Below are positions 21,542 through 35,200 of a DNA stretch of 64,000 bases, in pieces. A program made the translations under genes and the position numbers. Within the stretch, counting starts at the first letter, position 1. The number at the start of each line of letters is the position of its first letter. This stretch comes from Auricularia sp. M13 (Eukaryota > Basidiomycota > Agaricomycetes > Auriculariales > Auriculariaceae): the NCBI GenBank assembly GCA_037042915.1, contig CM073193.1, positions 8,246,001-8,310,000 on the forward strand, read 5' to 3'. Under the pieces are notes generated by a model that saw nothing but the letters and a program-made list of their open reading frames with translations, was not told the DNA's origin and ran no database searches.

Positions 21542-24500
21542 ATGTCGCGCCCTCCTTCGCCTCCATCGAGAAACGCTCTCCAGACTGACGCAGCGTCATC
21601 CGCTCCTGCACCTACGTCAAGCGAGACTGCGTCGCCGGCTCCTCCAATGAGGGATGAACCTGCAGGTCCGGCGGGAATAACACCCAGACGTTCAAGAGAT
21701 CGTAGAGACACGACGACTAGCTCTAGTTCCCTCCGCGACACAGACGATGTGCGCGCCGGAACAGCCCCGCCCGCGGCTCTATCTACCCAGACTGCTGCTC
21801 CAGCGCCGCCTGTCGATACTGCATCACCTCGCGAGCCGAAGACCGCCGCGGCCGCCCCAGATCCCCCGACGTGTCCGAAGTGCAAGAGCGGTGGCAAAGG
21901 GAAGCGGAATCTCGTTGTCTGCATCGACGGCACGTCGAATCAGTTCAGCAAGAAGGTCCGCTCCGATGCTCAGAATTACGTCTGATGTATACTGATTTAC
22001 TTATCCAGAATACCAATATCGTCGAACTCTACAGCCGGCTCGTCAAGGATGGCATTCAACTCACGTTCTACAACAGCGGGATTGGGACCTATGCGAAGCC
22101 GAGCTGGAAGTCGATGAGCTACCGCAAGCAGGTCATCGCCAACAAGTTGGACCTTGCTTTCGCACTGTGCGTTTTCGATCGAACTCACCGCTTGGTATGA
22201 ACTAATACCTTGCAAGCCGATTCGAGAAGATCATCATCAGTGCTTATGCCTGGCTCGTCGATAATTACCAGGAAGGAGACAGGATCTTCCTATTTGGTGC
22301 GCAACGCGGGAATCCTTGACGCACCGCTTACGCTCCGAGGCAGGGTTTTCCCGCGGCGCGTACCAAGTTCGCGCGCTGGCAGCGATGATCGAGACTGTCA
22401 GTCCATTCATATCTCTGTCTTCGACGTTTCTCATACGTACCAGGTCGGTCTCCTCCACAAGGGAAACAATGATCAGATTCCATTGTGAGTTTGCTGACGC
22501 AGGCATTGCCAAATCTGATCCCACCAGCGCATACGAGCTCTACGCTGCTTCGGGAAAGGACGAAGCACCGTCTTCGACGCTCATAGAGCGTATTACCCAA
22601 TCCTCTTGGGTGCGACGTGTTGTGTCTCAGACCAAGTCCATGCGTCGGAAACTTCACGACGAGCTCGCCAGCGTTCTCCCTCGGAGCAAAGACAGAGAAG
22701 CAACAGTCATTGAGGGCGAGGCTGCGCCGTCCGTTCCCTTTCCTGCCTCGCGGTGGCGTGGGAAAATGCGCAAGGTCTTTGGAAAAATGTCCGCAGACAG
22801 GCCTCGTGAAATCCCGCGCCCGAAACCTCGCGCGGCGAAACCTCGCGCGGCAGAGGCGAGGCTGAGCTCGGACTGGGATTATTGGACTTTACAGCAGCGG
22901 TTCAAGAATACATTCTCCCGCGAAGTCGGTGTCCATTTCGTTGGCGCATGGTGGGTCCTGGTATGCTGATGGCGCTGTTCATTTCTCATACCTAAGCAGG
23001 GATACGGTTTCCTCGGTTGGGTTTATCAGAGATAAGACTCTGCCAGGAACGACGGACGGCATGCAGTCCGTGTGCCACTTCCGCCATGCCCTCGCACTTC
23101 ACGAGTACCGTGTCAAGTTTCTGCCTGAATACGCGAATGGGGGCGATGGTCCCGACGAGGATGCTACTGTTCCTCAGGATGGAAGACCGCCGCATACCAA
23201 GGAAGTCTGGTTTACGGGGTCCCACTCGGATATGTACGGAGATTTTTACACTGTTCCTATGACAGGTTCTGACGTCTGTGGCATGCTAGTGGGGGTGGAA
23301 GCTCCGCAAACAGAAGGCTTGACCAGTTCGGGCCATCACTGCGTTGGATGTCGCGGGAAGCCACCATTGCCGGGCTGAAGTTCGAGGATAAGCACCGCTA
23401 CTGGGCTAATGGTCGTGTCTCGCAGTCAATGACTTCGATTTGGAAAGTCATTGAATGCTTGCCCATCAAGCGACTGTCCTACAAAGGGCAACACTCTGTC
23501 TCGTGGTGGTGAGTACGTCGTGCCTGTTAACGATTGTGATTTGACTCTGGCCTCAGGCCACACGTCTGCGCTGATCGTCGCATCCGGCCAGGCCAGCTTG
23601 TGCATCAGACGGTCTACGAAGAATGCGAGACAGATGGCCTCCCTGAATTCGTCAGAATCGAGCCAGACGAGTACACCATATCGAAGAGGTTTGTCATCTC
23701 GTCTCCCGAAAAGATCTGGGAGGAAGGAGCACTTTGGAAAGATGAGGATTTATTGCAACTGGAGACGCTCTTGTCCTCAGGTGCGCACGATGCCGCCTTT
23801 CTCAGATTTCCCTCAATGTTTCACGTAGAGATTGGCCGTCGATCGTTGGGTGAATTTGATATGGAGATAAATGCATCCATTGGCGCGATGGCCCACTTCT
23901 GTCACCAGCACAAGGAGACCGACGCTGCCCGCACCAAAAGACTCTTGGAAGAGCTATATTTATTCCAGAATAGGATCTCATACCGCTCATTCGACTCGCA
24001 CAATCGCATGATACCACTGAGCACTGTCCTCGGGACGGCGCCTGCGGACACATATGGTGAGACTGAAATGCGATTCAACAGCAGGGATGCTCATGAGCAC
24101 GCAGTGACCCATCCCTTCTTCGTTCACGGTCATAACAGTAGCGTCAACTCTGTTGCGTTTCTATCCCCGCGGCTGGTTGTGTCTGGCTTGTTGGATAACA
24201 CCGTTCGCATTTGGAATATCGAAACCGGAGAAGCCGTCGGTGATCCGTTGACGGGGCACACCGGCAGTGTCTACAGCGTTGCTGTCTCACCGGACGGCAG
24301 TCTCATCGCGTCTGGCTCCAGAGACGGCACCATACGCACGTGGAGGTTTGATGCCGGAAAGTTTGTTGGCGAAGGGCTTGTCATGCAAGCGGACGGCATG
24401 GACTGGGTTCTCTCAGTTGCGTTCTCGCCCGATGGACTGCGGATTGTTTCTGGCTCTGATGACAGAGCTCTCCGCATGTGGGACGCTGCGACCGGGCAGC

Positions 24501-25033
24501 AGGTCGGAAACGCAATGGAGGGGCATTCTGATTGGGTATGGTCGGTCGCATTCTCCCCGGACGGTGCACGCATCGCATCCGGCTCGGACGACGATACGGT
24601 GCGATTATGGGATGCTGAGACACTTCAACCTCTCGGTGACCCTCTGACCGGACACACGGCCGGCATTTTATCTGTTGCCTTCTCCCCGGACGGCGTCTCA
24701 ATCGCTTCTGGCAGCGTCGACAGGACCGTCCGAATCTGGAACGCAGACTCTCGCCAGCTGATGCACACACTATCAGGGCATGCCCTCTTCGTCGTGTCCA
24801 TTGCATTCTCACCGAGCGGACGGCACATCGCATCTGCTTCGCGGAACGGAACAGTGCAAATATGGGATGCCGTCACGGGAGAGGCAGTCGGCGTGCTCAA
24901 GGGGCACACCGACTGGGTCTATTCGGTTGCGTTTTCTCCAGATGGCACGCGGATAGCGTCGGGCTCGCGTGACGGCATTGTACGCTTTTGGGATCGCATT
25001 CCTGTCACGGAGTTAGCCACGGACAGGGCATGA
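21542..25033 (+). CDS. Tle1-like phospholipase-WD40 fusion, copy C (1016 aa)
   Basis: Exons 21542-21955, 22009-22166, 22217-22296, 22344-22396, 22444-22484, 22528-22950, 23000-23233, 23290-23508, 23557-23780, 23829-25033 join to 3051 bp without a stop. The Pro/Ser-rich N-terminus is 7 residues shorter than in B. Key sites: CPKC then VVCIDGT (Asp129), GFSRG (Ser220), WDTVSSVG (Asp391), HSDIGGG (His465). The domain order matches the DUF2235/Tle1 hydrolase. Seven WD40 blades span about residues 716-1005. Intron 9 (48 bp, identical to copy A) is stop-free and a multiple of three, so retention would add 16 residues (a GAHDAAFLRFP-type insert) without changing frame. Intron 7 is identical to that of copy F. 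Predicted soluble: no signal peptide or membrane segment seen. Confidence 0.92.
24128..24994 (+). repeat. Seven WD40 blades, copy C
   Basis: Seven blades. Variable ends include GHNSSVNS/GLLDN, GHTGSVYS/GSRDG, GHSDWVWS/GSDDD, GHTAGILS/GSVDR, GHALFVVS/ASRNG and GHTDWVYS/GSRDG. Confidence 0.95.
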
Positions 25034-25463
25034 ATTGTACAGTACGAGGAGATCGTCTCATCATTAGTTGTCTCGCTTGGTTGTGCTGCATCGGGCAGCG
25101 TTGTTCGTCTCATGCGCAAAGGGAACAAATTATTTCAGGATTTTATTCTCTGAGTCGAGGGATTTACTTACACATGACGGCAACGGTGAGACGCTCGCGA
25201 CACGCAAACCTCGCCGTGCGCATTCCGCGGCACCACTTGGCCTGAGATTCCCACATCCTGAGCGTGCGAATGTGGCCGCGACACAGTATGCACTGAGGAG
25301 CGAGGAGGCCCATCATCTGAGCATCTGGACGTTGTGTTGGCGACGTATTACGAAAATGCAAATTGAGTGAGTTGGAGCCATGTGTTGGCGATGTATTCCG
25401 ACCCGTAACTGTAGTGTAAAACAAGATAGCGAGCGACAACAGGAGCCGTTTTGTCTCTAGATT
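25034..25463. other. 3' flank between copy C and its ERG2 relic
   Basis: A/B/C/E-type flank with the AATTGTACAGTACGAGGAG block after the stop codon. No gene seen. Confidence 0.6.
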
Positions 25464-26222
25464 TTAGATCTTGCCGTGGAGCAGGTTGCGGATCATCTCG
25501 CGGCCGGTGATGCGGACGGTGTGGTAGGCGGAGATGAAGTCGAGCGTAGAGAAGAGGGCGTTGGCGAAGCCGAAGGGCAGCATGGGCGGGATCCAGCCGC
25601 GCGCATACTCGAGCGCCCAGCAGCCCTCGTGCATCTTGTACTGCTTGACGACGCCGCGCGGGAGGTGGTACAGGCTGCGGGCTGGGTAGACCTGCGAAGT
25701 GTCAGCGCAGATTGAAATGGCAAAGCAGAGGACGGACCTCCATGTCGAGGGCGCCTGGTGCAAAGCCCCGCTCCTCACCCTCGAGGATGTTGGAGTAGTC
25801 GTCGGACGTATGGCGACCAGTATGGCCCTCAGTGCGGAGCGGTGTACCGAAGATGATGAGGCCCTCGGTGATGCTGGCGGGGATGTAGTACATGGCGCCC
25901 ATCGCGCCGCCCGCGTTATTGATCACCTACTGGTCGAGCATCTGCACCGCGGTCTCCGCGTCCGCCAACGGCCACACTTTGACCGTTTGCTCGCCGTATA
26001 TTCGCGCGGGCGTCGTATTAATGACTGCGCGCGTGTCGTTTGGGTGCGCAGCGAGCGCCGAGCGCGCTAGGGCGTGCAGCTCCTCGGGGTCGAAGATTTC
26101 CGAGCGTTGCCGGATTGCGTCTGGACCGGTACTGCCAACCACGAACGTGGCGAAGATGAGCGTGAGCGCGAGCCGCAGCCTGAGCGGGCCTGCGGCCGAC
26201 GTTCTGGCGCTGACGGCGACCC
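25464..26222 (-). pseudogene. ERG2: ERG2-family relic, unit C
   Basis: Best-kept middle of the ERG2 relics besides [40 protein letters not shown] and [16 protein letters not shown] are in one frame. After an intron come VKQYKMHEGCWALEYARG and TGREMIRNLLHGKI, with the stop at 25464. The conserved Trp is TAG (25927-25929). The 5' part keeps FDPEELHALARSALAAH, but the gene start is deleted as in B and D. The single nonsense codon plus the missing start make it non-functional. Confidence 0.85.
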
Positions 26223-26429
26223 ACAGCGAAGGCGAATCTTAACCCGGAAGAGGGAGCCGTACGCGCCGTGCCTTGGGTATAGTGGGTGGCCGACTCGCGT
26301 CTGAACAAGGCCGCGCGCAAGACCAACTTCCGCGATGCTGACATTGCCAAAAAGGACACCTTCGAGCTCGGGGAGAGCATCTTGCGCGTTATTTATCGGT
26401 TCCTCGTCATTGAGGCGACAGTTGTCTAG
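26223..26429 (+). pseudogene. Wbp11-family N-terminal relic, unit C
   Basis: The start codon is ACA and the KKEVKK segment is deleted as in B. NKAARKTNFRDADIAKKDT, then FELGESILRVIYRFLVIEA, ends at TAG 26427-26429. Confidence 0.45.
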
Positions 26430-29000
26430 AATAATGAGTGACAACGTACTACTGCGGGCGCGTGCGCGACGCAGCGACGCATCCAAATGGCGGTCGAGCG
26501 CAGAGTGTCGGAGTTGGCACGTTCCGTCGTGCTGTCTCGCATCCTTTGTAGATGATCCCCTATATATATGTTACTGCCTGTCCAACTTACGAACCGCGCA
26601 CACGTGGGGGCTGGAGGCATTGGGGTCTTGAAATCTCACTGGATTGAAACGGATATTTGCTCTATTGCTCGCTGCAATTGGGTGATACCTGCTCTTTCTC
26701 GAGACCGCGCTCGACCCTAAGTACTGTCCCAGCTACAGGCGGACACGCCGTCCCGACGCACGAACCAGACAGCGTCCACGAATTCCATGCGTTTGTCCCA
26801 TCCCCCGCGCGCTCAACGCCTGCGCGCCGTCGAACACGCTCTTGCCGGTGCTGTTCTGCTGTATTGCCGCCTACCCGCCCAGCAGTCGTCGGCGCTGGCG
26901 TACAAGAATGCCGTCGTCGCGGATGCTGCGCGACCCATGGAGTTCACGTTCTGGTTCACCGCGGCATGCCCTGTACCGCCGCGCGCCGGCGCCACACACC
27001 TTCCAACCGGCCTCCGCGGCACTGTGGCTTCGAGACGACGAAGCGACTGCCGGAGGTGCTCTTCCGCGGCGCATTTGCCGCACACGGAGATCGCATGGCG
27101 CGTCTGGACACGCCCAGCGACGACAGCGTCTCTCTGCTCGCGTGCGTCTCGGATTTCGTCCAGCTCGTCAGCGTATCCTCGTCGGCACGTCCTTCTGCGC
27201 GACTCGCTGCATGGCGCTGTGTCCGGGAACTCGCATAGCGCAAAGCTGGCTGCGACGGACTGCAATGCTGCGCCGGCGCCGGCGCGTGGGGCATTTTCAT
27301 TGCTCGAGACGTTCTGGCCAGTCTGAGCGAGTCAGCACCGTCATCATGCAACGCAGACTGGAAGGTGCCTTCCGCGCTCTGCTTCTCCGCGAAACGAGCG
27401 CGCTCCTATTGACTGCTTAGGAGGAGAACGATGCCAGGCCGACCGCGAGCTTTGAACTGCTGAGTGTCGAGCTCATTGTCTAATGTCTGATAGTGTCACA
27501 TAGTTAAGCTGCGTCACGAGCACGCACAGCGTTGCCAGAGGCGCACCGAGTGGCCCAGCGGCCGCGAGCCTGGCACCGTGACACGGCTGCATGCCGTTCT
27601 GCTGCGCTACGACGTCCGCGCGAGATCGCCCGCTTCACTGTCCACAGCGAAGCGCGCGAGACAGCGCTCCAGGATTTAATGCCGGACGGCGAGCAGGTAG
27701 TCGCTGTTCGACAACTGACTGCGCCGCATGCGTGACCGGTGTTAACGCGCGCGGCCGCATGGATGTCGCACCCCTCCGAGCCACCGTCCATGACAGTGCG
27801 AAGGGCGGCCTGCTCCGCCCCCATCGCACGGAGGCTCTGCGTCGCTGCCAATGGATTCAGCCCATCGGCGATACCGCTACGCGCACGGCCTTTGCGGCGT
27901 GGAGCTTCGAACGGCGGCGTTCCGTGCTCGCTGATAATTGAGTGCAGCATCGCTAGGCGAAGCATTCCATCCGCCCGGCGCGCGCGCGCCCCGTCCCGTA
28001 CACTGTGATCAGCGGCGGGGGAAAGCCATGACCAGCTTGCGCGTCATCCCGCGTCGAAGCATGTTGCGCTGTATCCGCTGGGTTGAGCGCGCAAAGCAGG
28101 TCGGTCCATCGCCCTGTCCAGCAGCTCCAGCTTCTCAACATGCCAGTCTCGCGCGTGCTCGTACCTACGCCTCTCCCCGTCTCGTCCCGCAGCATATGCT
28201 CCCTCTCTGTCCACGTAATGAACAGCGGTAGAATGAGGATAGAACGCCCTCCTCGCGCACGCGGAGATCGCGAGCCGAGCCCGGTGAATCCAAGAGGCAA
28301 CGAGCGCAATGCCAGCGCCCGGGGGTCAATTTGACGACGACCACTGGCACTGCGCACGGAGTCTACTGGCGGCGCCGCGCGTTTACGCCTTCCCCTCGCG
28401 TCCACGGCTGACCGGTCCGCCTCGTCGCGGACTCTGTCACGTACTCACACCCGCTGCGATGCCCTTCCGCCTGCGCTCGCTCTCTGCATCGCTCGGCGTC
28501 GCACTGGGACTGTACAGGCCACATTCAGCGAGAGATTGTGCCCGTGCTGGCGACCTGGCGCGGGGTACAGCTGCTCGTGCGCAGCAACCGCCGTCCGCTG
28601 CCTGAGCCTCACAAGGTTCGCCCTGGCTTGCCTGTGCATGCGCGATCGCTAAGTCAGGAGTGCGCAGCCAGTTAGGCGCTGGCTCAGGTTTCCGCGACGA
28701 GGCCAGGTGGATGTGCGCGAGCGCGCGGGGGAAGGGATTCGGCAGGGAACGGCTCGAACTGTCGTTCGAAGGAAAAGTCGGGCATGGGTGGGGACTGATA
28801 TCGAGCTGCTCGCAGCCGGAGGCGACGCGAGAAGAGCGAGGAGACAGGCGAGCTCCGAAGTGGTAGAGGTACGATGGCCGAAGAACGTTGAGCCGCGAGT
28901 GACGCCTGGCACGAGTAGATAAGCGACGGCCAGATCCAGCTGGGCTATTTCCACGTGCTTTTCTAGCACGATATAATGGGAAGGAGCTTGCAAGCATGAG
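26430..29000. other. Degenerate spacer, unit C, proximal half
   Basis: No intact gene. The motif GTCGGAGTTGGCACGTT is near 26508. Very close to unit D (36968-38040) up to about 27500; further on it resembles B, D, E and F with indels. Overlapping frames on both strands are equally long, so no strand can be preferred. Confidence 0.5.
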
Positions 29001-32000
29001 AAAAGTGAGTCAAGAGAGTGGAATCATGGATGGGTAATGCGGACAAGAACAAAGAGCACGTACTTGATGAACCACCGCTACTACTATGCGCACCAACTCG
29101 ACGCGTTCTTCGTCAAGTCCGCCTCGAATTCCTCCAGCGGATGCGCAGAGGGTGCCTGTTGCGGGGCGGCATTACGCTATCGAGACTCAACATGTCCACC
29201 CAGCGAAGCACGCACGGACAGATAACGCTTGCTGCTCGACGAAGCGCGACGAATGTGAATGTTGCTCTTCAAGACCGACACAGTCCGTTCATGCTGGGAT
29301 GATGATGTGACCAGCCATGAGCAGCGTCGGTTCGCGCGGGTGGCAGATGGAAGGATTCGTCGACGCAAACGTTGCCGTTGAGCTCCAAGTCGGCGAGGGC
29401 GATGCAGTGCCGGTGGTGCATACGGTCGGCGCAGCGCCGTCTGACCTGGGCACATTCGCAGGGAACAACACAGGCGAGGTGGAGATGCTCGTCGGTGGGC
29501 GGGTCAACGTAGCGCGTTAACGGGGATTGGCGACGTCGAGGCCAGGCCACCACGCCAAATCGCTCGCGTCAGACATGGATGAAGGTCCGTGGGTCGAGCG
29601 CGCCGGAGATACAGCCTGACGACGCATTATCGTAGCTGTCTTTGAGACTCGGCGCTGAACTCGGCGATGGGCCAACTGTGACGCCTGCGCGGTGCCTCTA
29701 TGGGCTGCTGTTGCGGTCAAACCGTTGAATCCAGCGGCATCCATCTGCCAGAGCACCCCAGAGCTGCGTTGCGGCCATTGTCGGCGCGTCGGCGAGGCGA
29801 AACGCGAAGCATCCAGGTTGCAGATCAAGTGCCGAACGTCGGAGTTGGCACGCTGCCTGCATCCTGTTCACATCATGCTCTGCCCACCCCAGATTGCGCA
29901 CCTGGCGGGCTTTCGAAGTCGACATTGGCGCAGAGGCTACGGCGCGTCGAGCGCAACATCGCGTTTTTCGAAGGGCCCGACGCATGTGGCCCATATTCCT
30001 TCAAGAGCGACTTGGACACCAACGCCCGCGCTCCGCTCGTCGCACCGCGTCCACGGCATGCCTGGTTACCATAGAAGGCTGCCGTTGCCTGGCTCACGCC
30101 TAGCGCTGTTGACGGCGTAGACGACGGTGTACTGTACTTGTACAGTCCGGCACCGCTGGGCGCAGCGAACGTCGGTGTTCTGCTGTACTATTGCGCTCTT
30201 TGAGAAGCCGGAGAGACTTGGCACTTGTTGCATATTCACAACATGTCTGGCTGAAAGGAGAGGCCTGTCATTCCCCGGGTTCTTGCTCAGTTGCAGCAAT
30301 TCGGGATCCGAGGCTGCGCTGGAACAGTGACATTGTGATATCAGCACCACAACGCCAGCATGACATTCCCCCGCGCCTCGACTTGCGCCCGCGACAGCAT
30401 CGGAATTGAAGGCAAGGGATCACCGCTACGGGTCCATTATATGCGATCTGCATAGCCCACAACGCCTTGTGCGATCACCAGCGTCGGGGCGCGTCTCTGG
30501 CCCGTCCTGCGGCCAAGTCGCGACTCCGATGCCCGAGGCAAGCTGTCGTACGTCTCACACCGACGCCGCATTGTATACCCAGGTGTCCAGCTCTGCCGGT
30601 AAGATACGCATGTCGACATCATGTTTCTCCGGTCAGGCAGGCCCGCCCTCGCCCAGGGGCCCTCGACGGGGCCCCGCACACCACCGATTCGGTGCCCACC
30701 GTGGACGACTCCGCTGCGCAACGCCGCCCTTCATATTCTCGCCGTCTGATCACGCCGTCAGCCTGTACGCGAGCGCCTTGCCGTGCGCTGGGTACCAGCG
30801 GTGCATAGCTCGTGGCACCGCTTCACGCTGCAATGGGCGCGCAAAAATGTCGTCGCGCTGTGGTAAGTCAGGCGTTGGTTTTTGTATTTGTGTCTCCCGC
30901 GCGACTGCAGGACGGCGCTGACGATAGTTGCAGAAGCAGCGCGCATCGTCGGCCCCTCATTCGTTGACAATGTTTGGAACGCCAGACCAGTGCGTGTTGC
31001 TTCTGATCCTAAGAACCACCAACGTCTAATATTCAAACTTGTTGTGCAGCGGAGACCGTGCGCATCATGGCACCCAGCGCAGAAATCGAATGAACGAGAA
31101 AATTTGGTATTAAGGTGAGCTTCTGGGCAGCTGAAATGCATGTGTGGCTTCTAGTTAACCTCGTGCTTTTAGGTGCACTGGGCGACTTCGAGGTCAACAA
31201 GTCAGCTCTCTGGTCACAATGCTCGGTCAGGCATAACTATTCTCTTTCGCGGAGTCTTTCCCCTGTGCGCGTGTGATCTCGCTTCAGCGTGCGGCTCTCT
31301 ACCCCCAATGCAGCGAGAACGTGGGCTTTCTGCACGGGCGGCTCCATCGTCACACCGTCGGGAAAGCTGCCTAGCATCCTCCGATGCCGCGCAGCCGCCT
31401 CAATCCGCGCGCTGCTGCTTTAAGGAATGCACCATGAGTGCGCGATTCTCCTGGGACACCTGGGCGAGACGGATGCTCGGCTGACCGTCTGTTCTGTGGG
31501 CCACTTTCTGGGACGAAAATGTACTCGTCGTGGGAGATGGCTTGGGCGTATATGCCTCGAAGACGAACGGCAATACAGCTCGCGCCTGGGACACCTGGAG
31601 GCGACGGCGCTGGGATGTCGTCCGTGCGGGAGCCGGTACCATGCTTGCGGGCTCCGCAACGTCGAGAAAATTGCGCCGCTCATTGGTGCGACAACGATCC
31701 GCTTCCCTTGCACATCGGACGGCATCGGGCTCTGTTGCGTCCGTGCGCTGTTTATGTGGCTGGCTCTGGCCGCGTTCTCCGGGTTTGTTCTGGCGGTACG
31801 CAATCGAGGACGCCACAAGCCTTCTCTCCGTCGACTAAAACACTTCTCGCGGCAGCACGCATCTCACTTGAAGCGCCGAGTCCTGAATAGTCCTTCAACC
31901 GAGCCGCCGACGCCCGGGTCACTGGAAGGATGTGTTCCTGCACCCACAAGTTGCGCTTTCCCGTGATTGAGGGCCTTCTCTTCGCATTTGGCGGCTCGTT

Positions 32001-32150
32001 GCACTGTCGGACGGTGGCCATGTCTTCGCCGGGGCTTGCGGCTCCGGAATTGTATCTATCCCAATCCGTTGTGTTAGCACACCGGAACTGTTGCACTGGC
32101 CCGGGTTTGCCACTCGCGCGTGCTCCTGCGGGTGTGTTGCATCCTATAAA
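29001..32150. other. Degenerate spacer, unit C, distal half and upstream block of copy D
   Basis: Contains the repeated plus frame VAVELQVGEGDAV (29365-29520) and the second GTCGGAGTTGGCACGTT near 29841. A stretch at 30100-30420, with the short palindrome ACTGTACTTGTACAGT at 30131-30146, has no obvious partner in A, B or D. The upstream block (31680-32100) keeps ATTIRFPCTSDGIGLCCVRA and WLALAAFSGFVLAV in one plus frame. Confidence 0.45.
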
Positions 32151-32154
32151 GGCA

Positions 32155-32160
32155 GCGCTT
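32155..32160 (+). promoter_or_regulatory. TATA box of copy D
   Basis: A perfect TATAAA followed by GGCAGCGCTTCAAC, 51-56 bp before ATG 32211. The other copies have AATAAA or CAATAG at this position, which supports reading those as weakened TATA boxes. Confidence 0.65.
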
Positions 32161-32210
32161 CAACGAAGCGACGCACTGTTTTGACGAGCTGTTTGCTGCT
32201 TTCCCTTCCC

Positions 32211-35200
32211 ATGTCGCGTCCTCCTTCCCCGTCATCGAGAAACGCTCTTCATAGTGACGCAGCGCCGTCCGCGCCTGCACTTACATCGACTGAGACTGCG
32301 CCGCCCACTCCGCCCACTGTGATCGAACCTGCAGGTCAGGCGGAAAAAGCACCCAGGCGTTCAGACGATCGGAGGGACACGACGGCTAGCTCTGGGTCTG
32401 CCAACCGCGTGCGTCCCGGATCCGCCCTGCCCGAGCTTCCGACTGCTGCCTCCGAGCCACCCGTCGATACTACATCACCGCGACCGGGTCCCTCTGGCGA
32501 GCGGAAGGCCGCCGCGGCCGCTGTAGATCCCCCGACGTGTCCGAAGTGCAAGAGTGGTGGCAAAGGGAAGCGGAATCTCGTCGTCTGCATCGACGGCACG
32601 TCGAACCAGTTCAGCAAGAAGGTCATTACTTGTGCTTACTGTTGAATCCATTCGGCTGATTTAATCCATTAGAATACCAACATCATCAAACTCTACAGCC
32701 GGCTCGTCAAAGACGGTACACAACTCACATTCTACAACAGCGGGATTGGGACCTATGCGAAGCCAAATTGGAAGTCGTTGAGCTACCGCAAGCAGGTCAT
32801 CGCCAACAAGTTGGACCTTGCTTTCGCACTGTGTGTTCTCCATTCAAGTCTCCGCTTGACATGAACTGATACCTCGAAGCCGATTCGAGAAGATCATTAT
32901 CAGCGCATACGCTTGGCTCGTCGATCATTACCAAGAAGGCGACAGGATCTTCCTATTCGGTCTGTTGCATTGCAGCATTTTGGCGCATCCCTTACGTTCG
33001 GCAGGTTTTTCCCGTGGGGCGTACCAGGTCCGTGCGCTGGCAGCGATGATCGATACGGCAGGTGCATTCCTTCCTAGGTGTTCACCATAGCTGATCTGGT
33101 CTAGGTTGGTCTTCTTCATAAGGGAAATAACGACCAGATCCCATTGTGAGTTTATCGACGAAGCTCTTGCCAAATCTAATCCGGGCAGCGCCTACGAGCT
33201 CTATGCCGCTTCTGGAAAGGACGACGCACCGTCTTCGACGCTCATACAGCGTATCACCCAATCGTCCTGGGTGCGGAGCGTCGTTTCTCGCACAGAACCT
33301 ATGCGCCAGAAACTCCACGACGAGCTCCGAAAGGTACTTACCCCGAAGAAAGATATATCTCCAGCCGACAATCAAGACGAGGCGGTACGATCCATTCCCT
33401 TTCCCACCTCTCGCTGGCGTGGCAAAGTGCGCCAGATATTTCATAAGATACGTGCAGAGAAGCCTCGTGAAATCCCACGCCCAAAACCTCACTGGCAGGC
33501 GTTTGCCGGGAGCTGGAATGGGAATCATTACACCTTGCAAGAGCAGTTCAAGCGTACATTCTCCCGTGAAGTTGGGATTCATTTCGTCGGCGGATGGTGG
33601 GTTCTGATACGCTGCTTCCGCTGCTTATTTCTCACATTCAGACAGGGATACCGTTTCTTCGGTAGGATTTATGAGGGACAAGACTCTTCCAGGAACGACG
33701 GACGGCATGCAGTCTGTTTGCTACTTCCGTCATGCTCTCGCACTGCACGAATACCGCGTCAAATTTCTCCCGGAATATGCGAATGGGGGCAAGGGTCCCA
33801 ACCATGATTCAACCATATCACAAGAAGGAAGGCCTCCGCATACAAAGGAGGTCTGGTTTACAGGGTCCCACTCCGATATGTATGGTTCAACTGCTTACAC
33901 TTTCTGCGATTCGTACTGAGGTCGGTGACTGGATAGCGGGGGCGGCAGCTTGGAAAATACGTCGCTTGACCGATCTGGGCCATCACTTCGCTGGATGTCG
34001 CTTGAAGCTACAATCGCAGGTCTGAAACTCGAGGATCGCTACCGACAATGGGTTTCTGGTCGAGTAACACCGTCAATGACTCCAATCTGGCGGATCATCG
34101 AATACCTGCCCATCAAGCGGCTTTCCTACCAAGGGCCACACTCCGTTTCATGGCGGCAAGTACCGGAAAATTTGATCCTCTGTAATCTAACTGTGAATTT
34201 CAGGCCGCACATGTGCGCTGATCGTCGCATTCAGGAGGGCCAGCTTGTTCACCAGACGGTCTACGAAGAATGCGAGATAGATGGCCTCCCTGAGTTCGTA
34301 GCAATGGAAACAGACGAGTACACCATATCGAGAACGTTTGTCATATCGAATCCCGAAAAGATTTGGGAGGAAGGAAAACTGTTGAAGGATGAGGAATTAT
34401 CGCAATTGGCGATGGTCCTATCGTCAGGTGTGCACACCACTGCTTGGTCTGATCTCTCTCAAACTTTGTACTAGATGCTGGGTGCGAGTCATTGGGCGAC
34501 CTGGCTGGGAGGATAAACGTATCCATCGGAGTGATGGCTCGCTTCTGTCAGCAGCACAAGGAGATCGACGCCATCCTCTCTGAAAGACTCATCGAAGAGC
34601 TTTCTTTATTCCAGGATCGGATCTCATACCGGTCATTCAACTTGGAAGATTGTATGGTGCCGCTGAGCACGGTCCTCGGGACCGCACCTGCGGACCCATA
34701 CGGTGAGACTGAAGTGCGATTTAACAGCAAGGATGCTCACGCGCACGCAGTGACCTATCCCTTCTTCGTTGGCGGTCATAATGATGGCGTCTCTTCTCTT
34801 GCGTTTCTGTCCCCGCAGCTGGTTGTGTCTGGCTCATACGATCGCACGCTTCGCATCTGGAATGTTGAAACCGGAGAAGCCGTCGGTGATCCGTTGACGG
34901 GGCACACCGACAGTGTCCACAGCGTTGCTGTCTCACCGGACGGCAGTCTCGTCGCGTCTGGCTCTGAGTACGGTACAATACGCACGTGGAAGTTTGCAGC
35001 CGGCAAGTTTGTTGGCGAAGGGCCTGTCATGCAAGCGGACGGCATGCAGTATGTTGTCTCAGTTGCGTTCTCGCCCGATGGGCTGCGGATTGTTTCTGGC
35101 TCTGCGGACGGCGCTCTCCGCATGTGGGATGCTGCGACCGGAAAGCAGGTCGGAGAGGCAATGAAGGCGCATTCTGATTGGGTATGGTCGGTCGCATTCT

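Noticed and set aside
30131-30146. Perfect palindrome ACTGTACTTGTACAGT as an operator or terminator
   Set aside because: Single short occurrence in degenerate spacer, with no gene nearby that it could serve.
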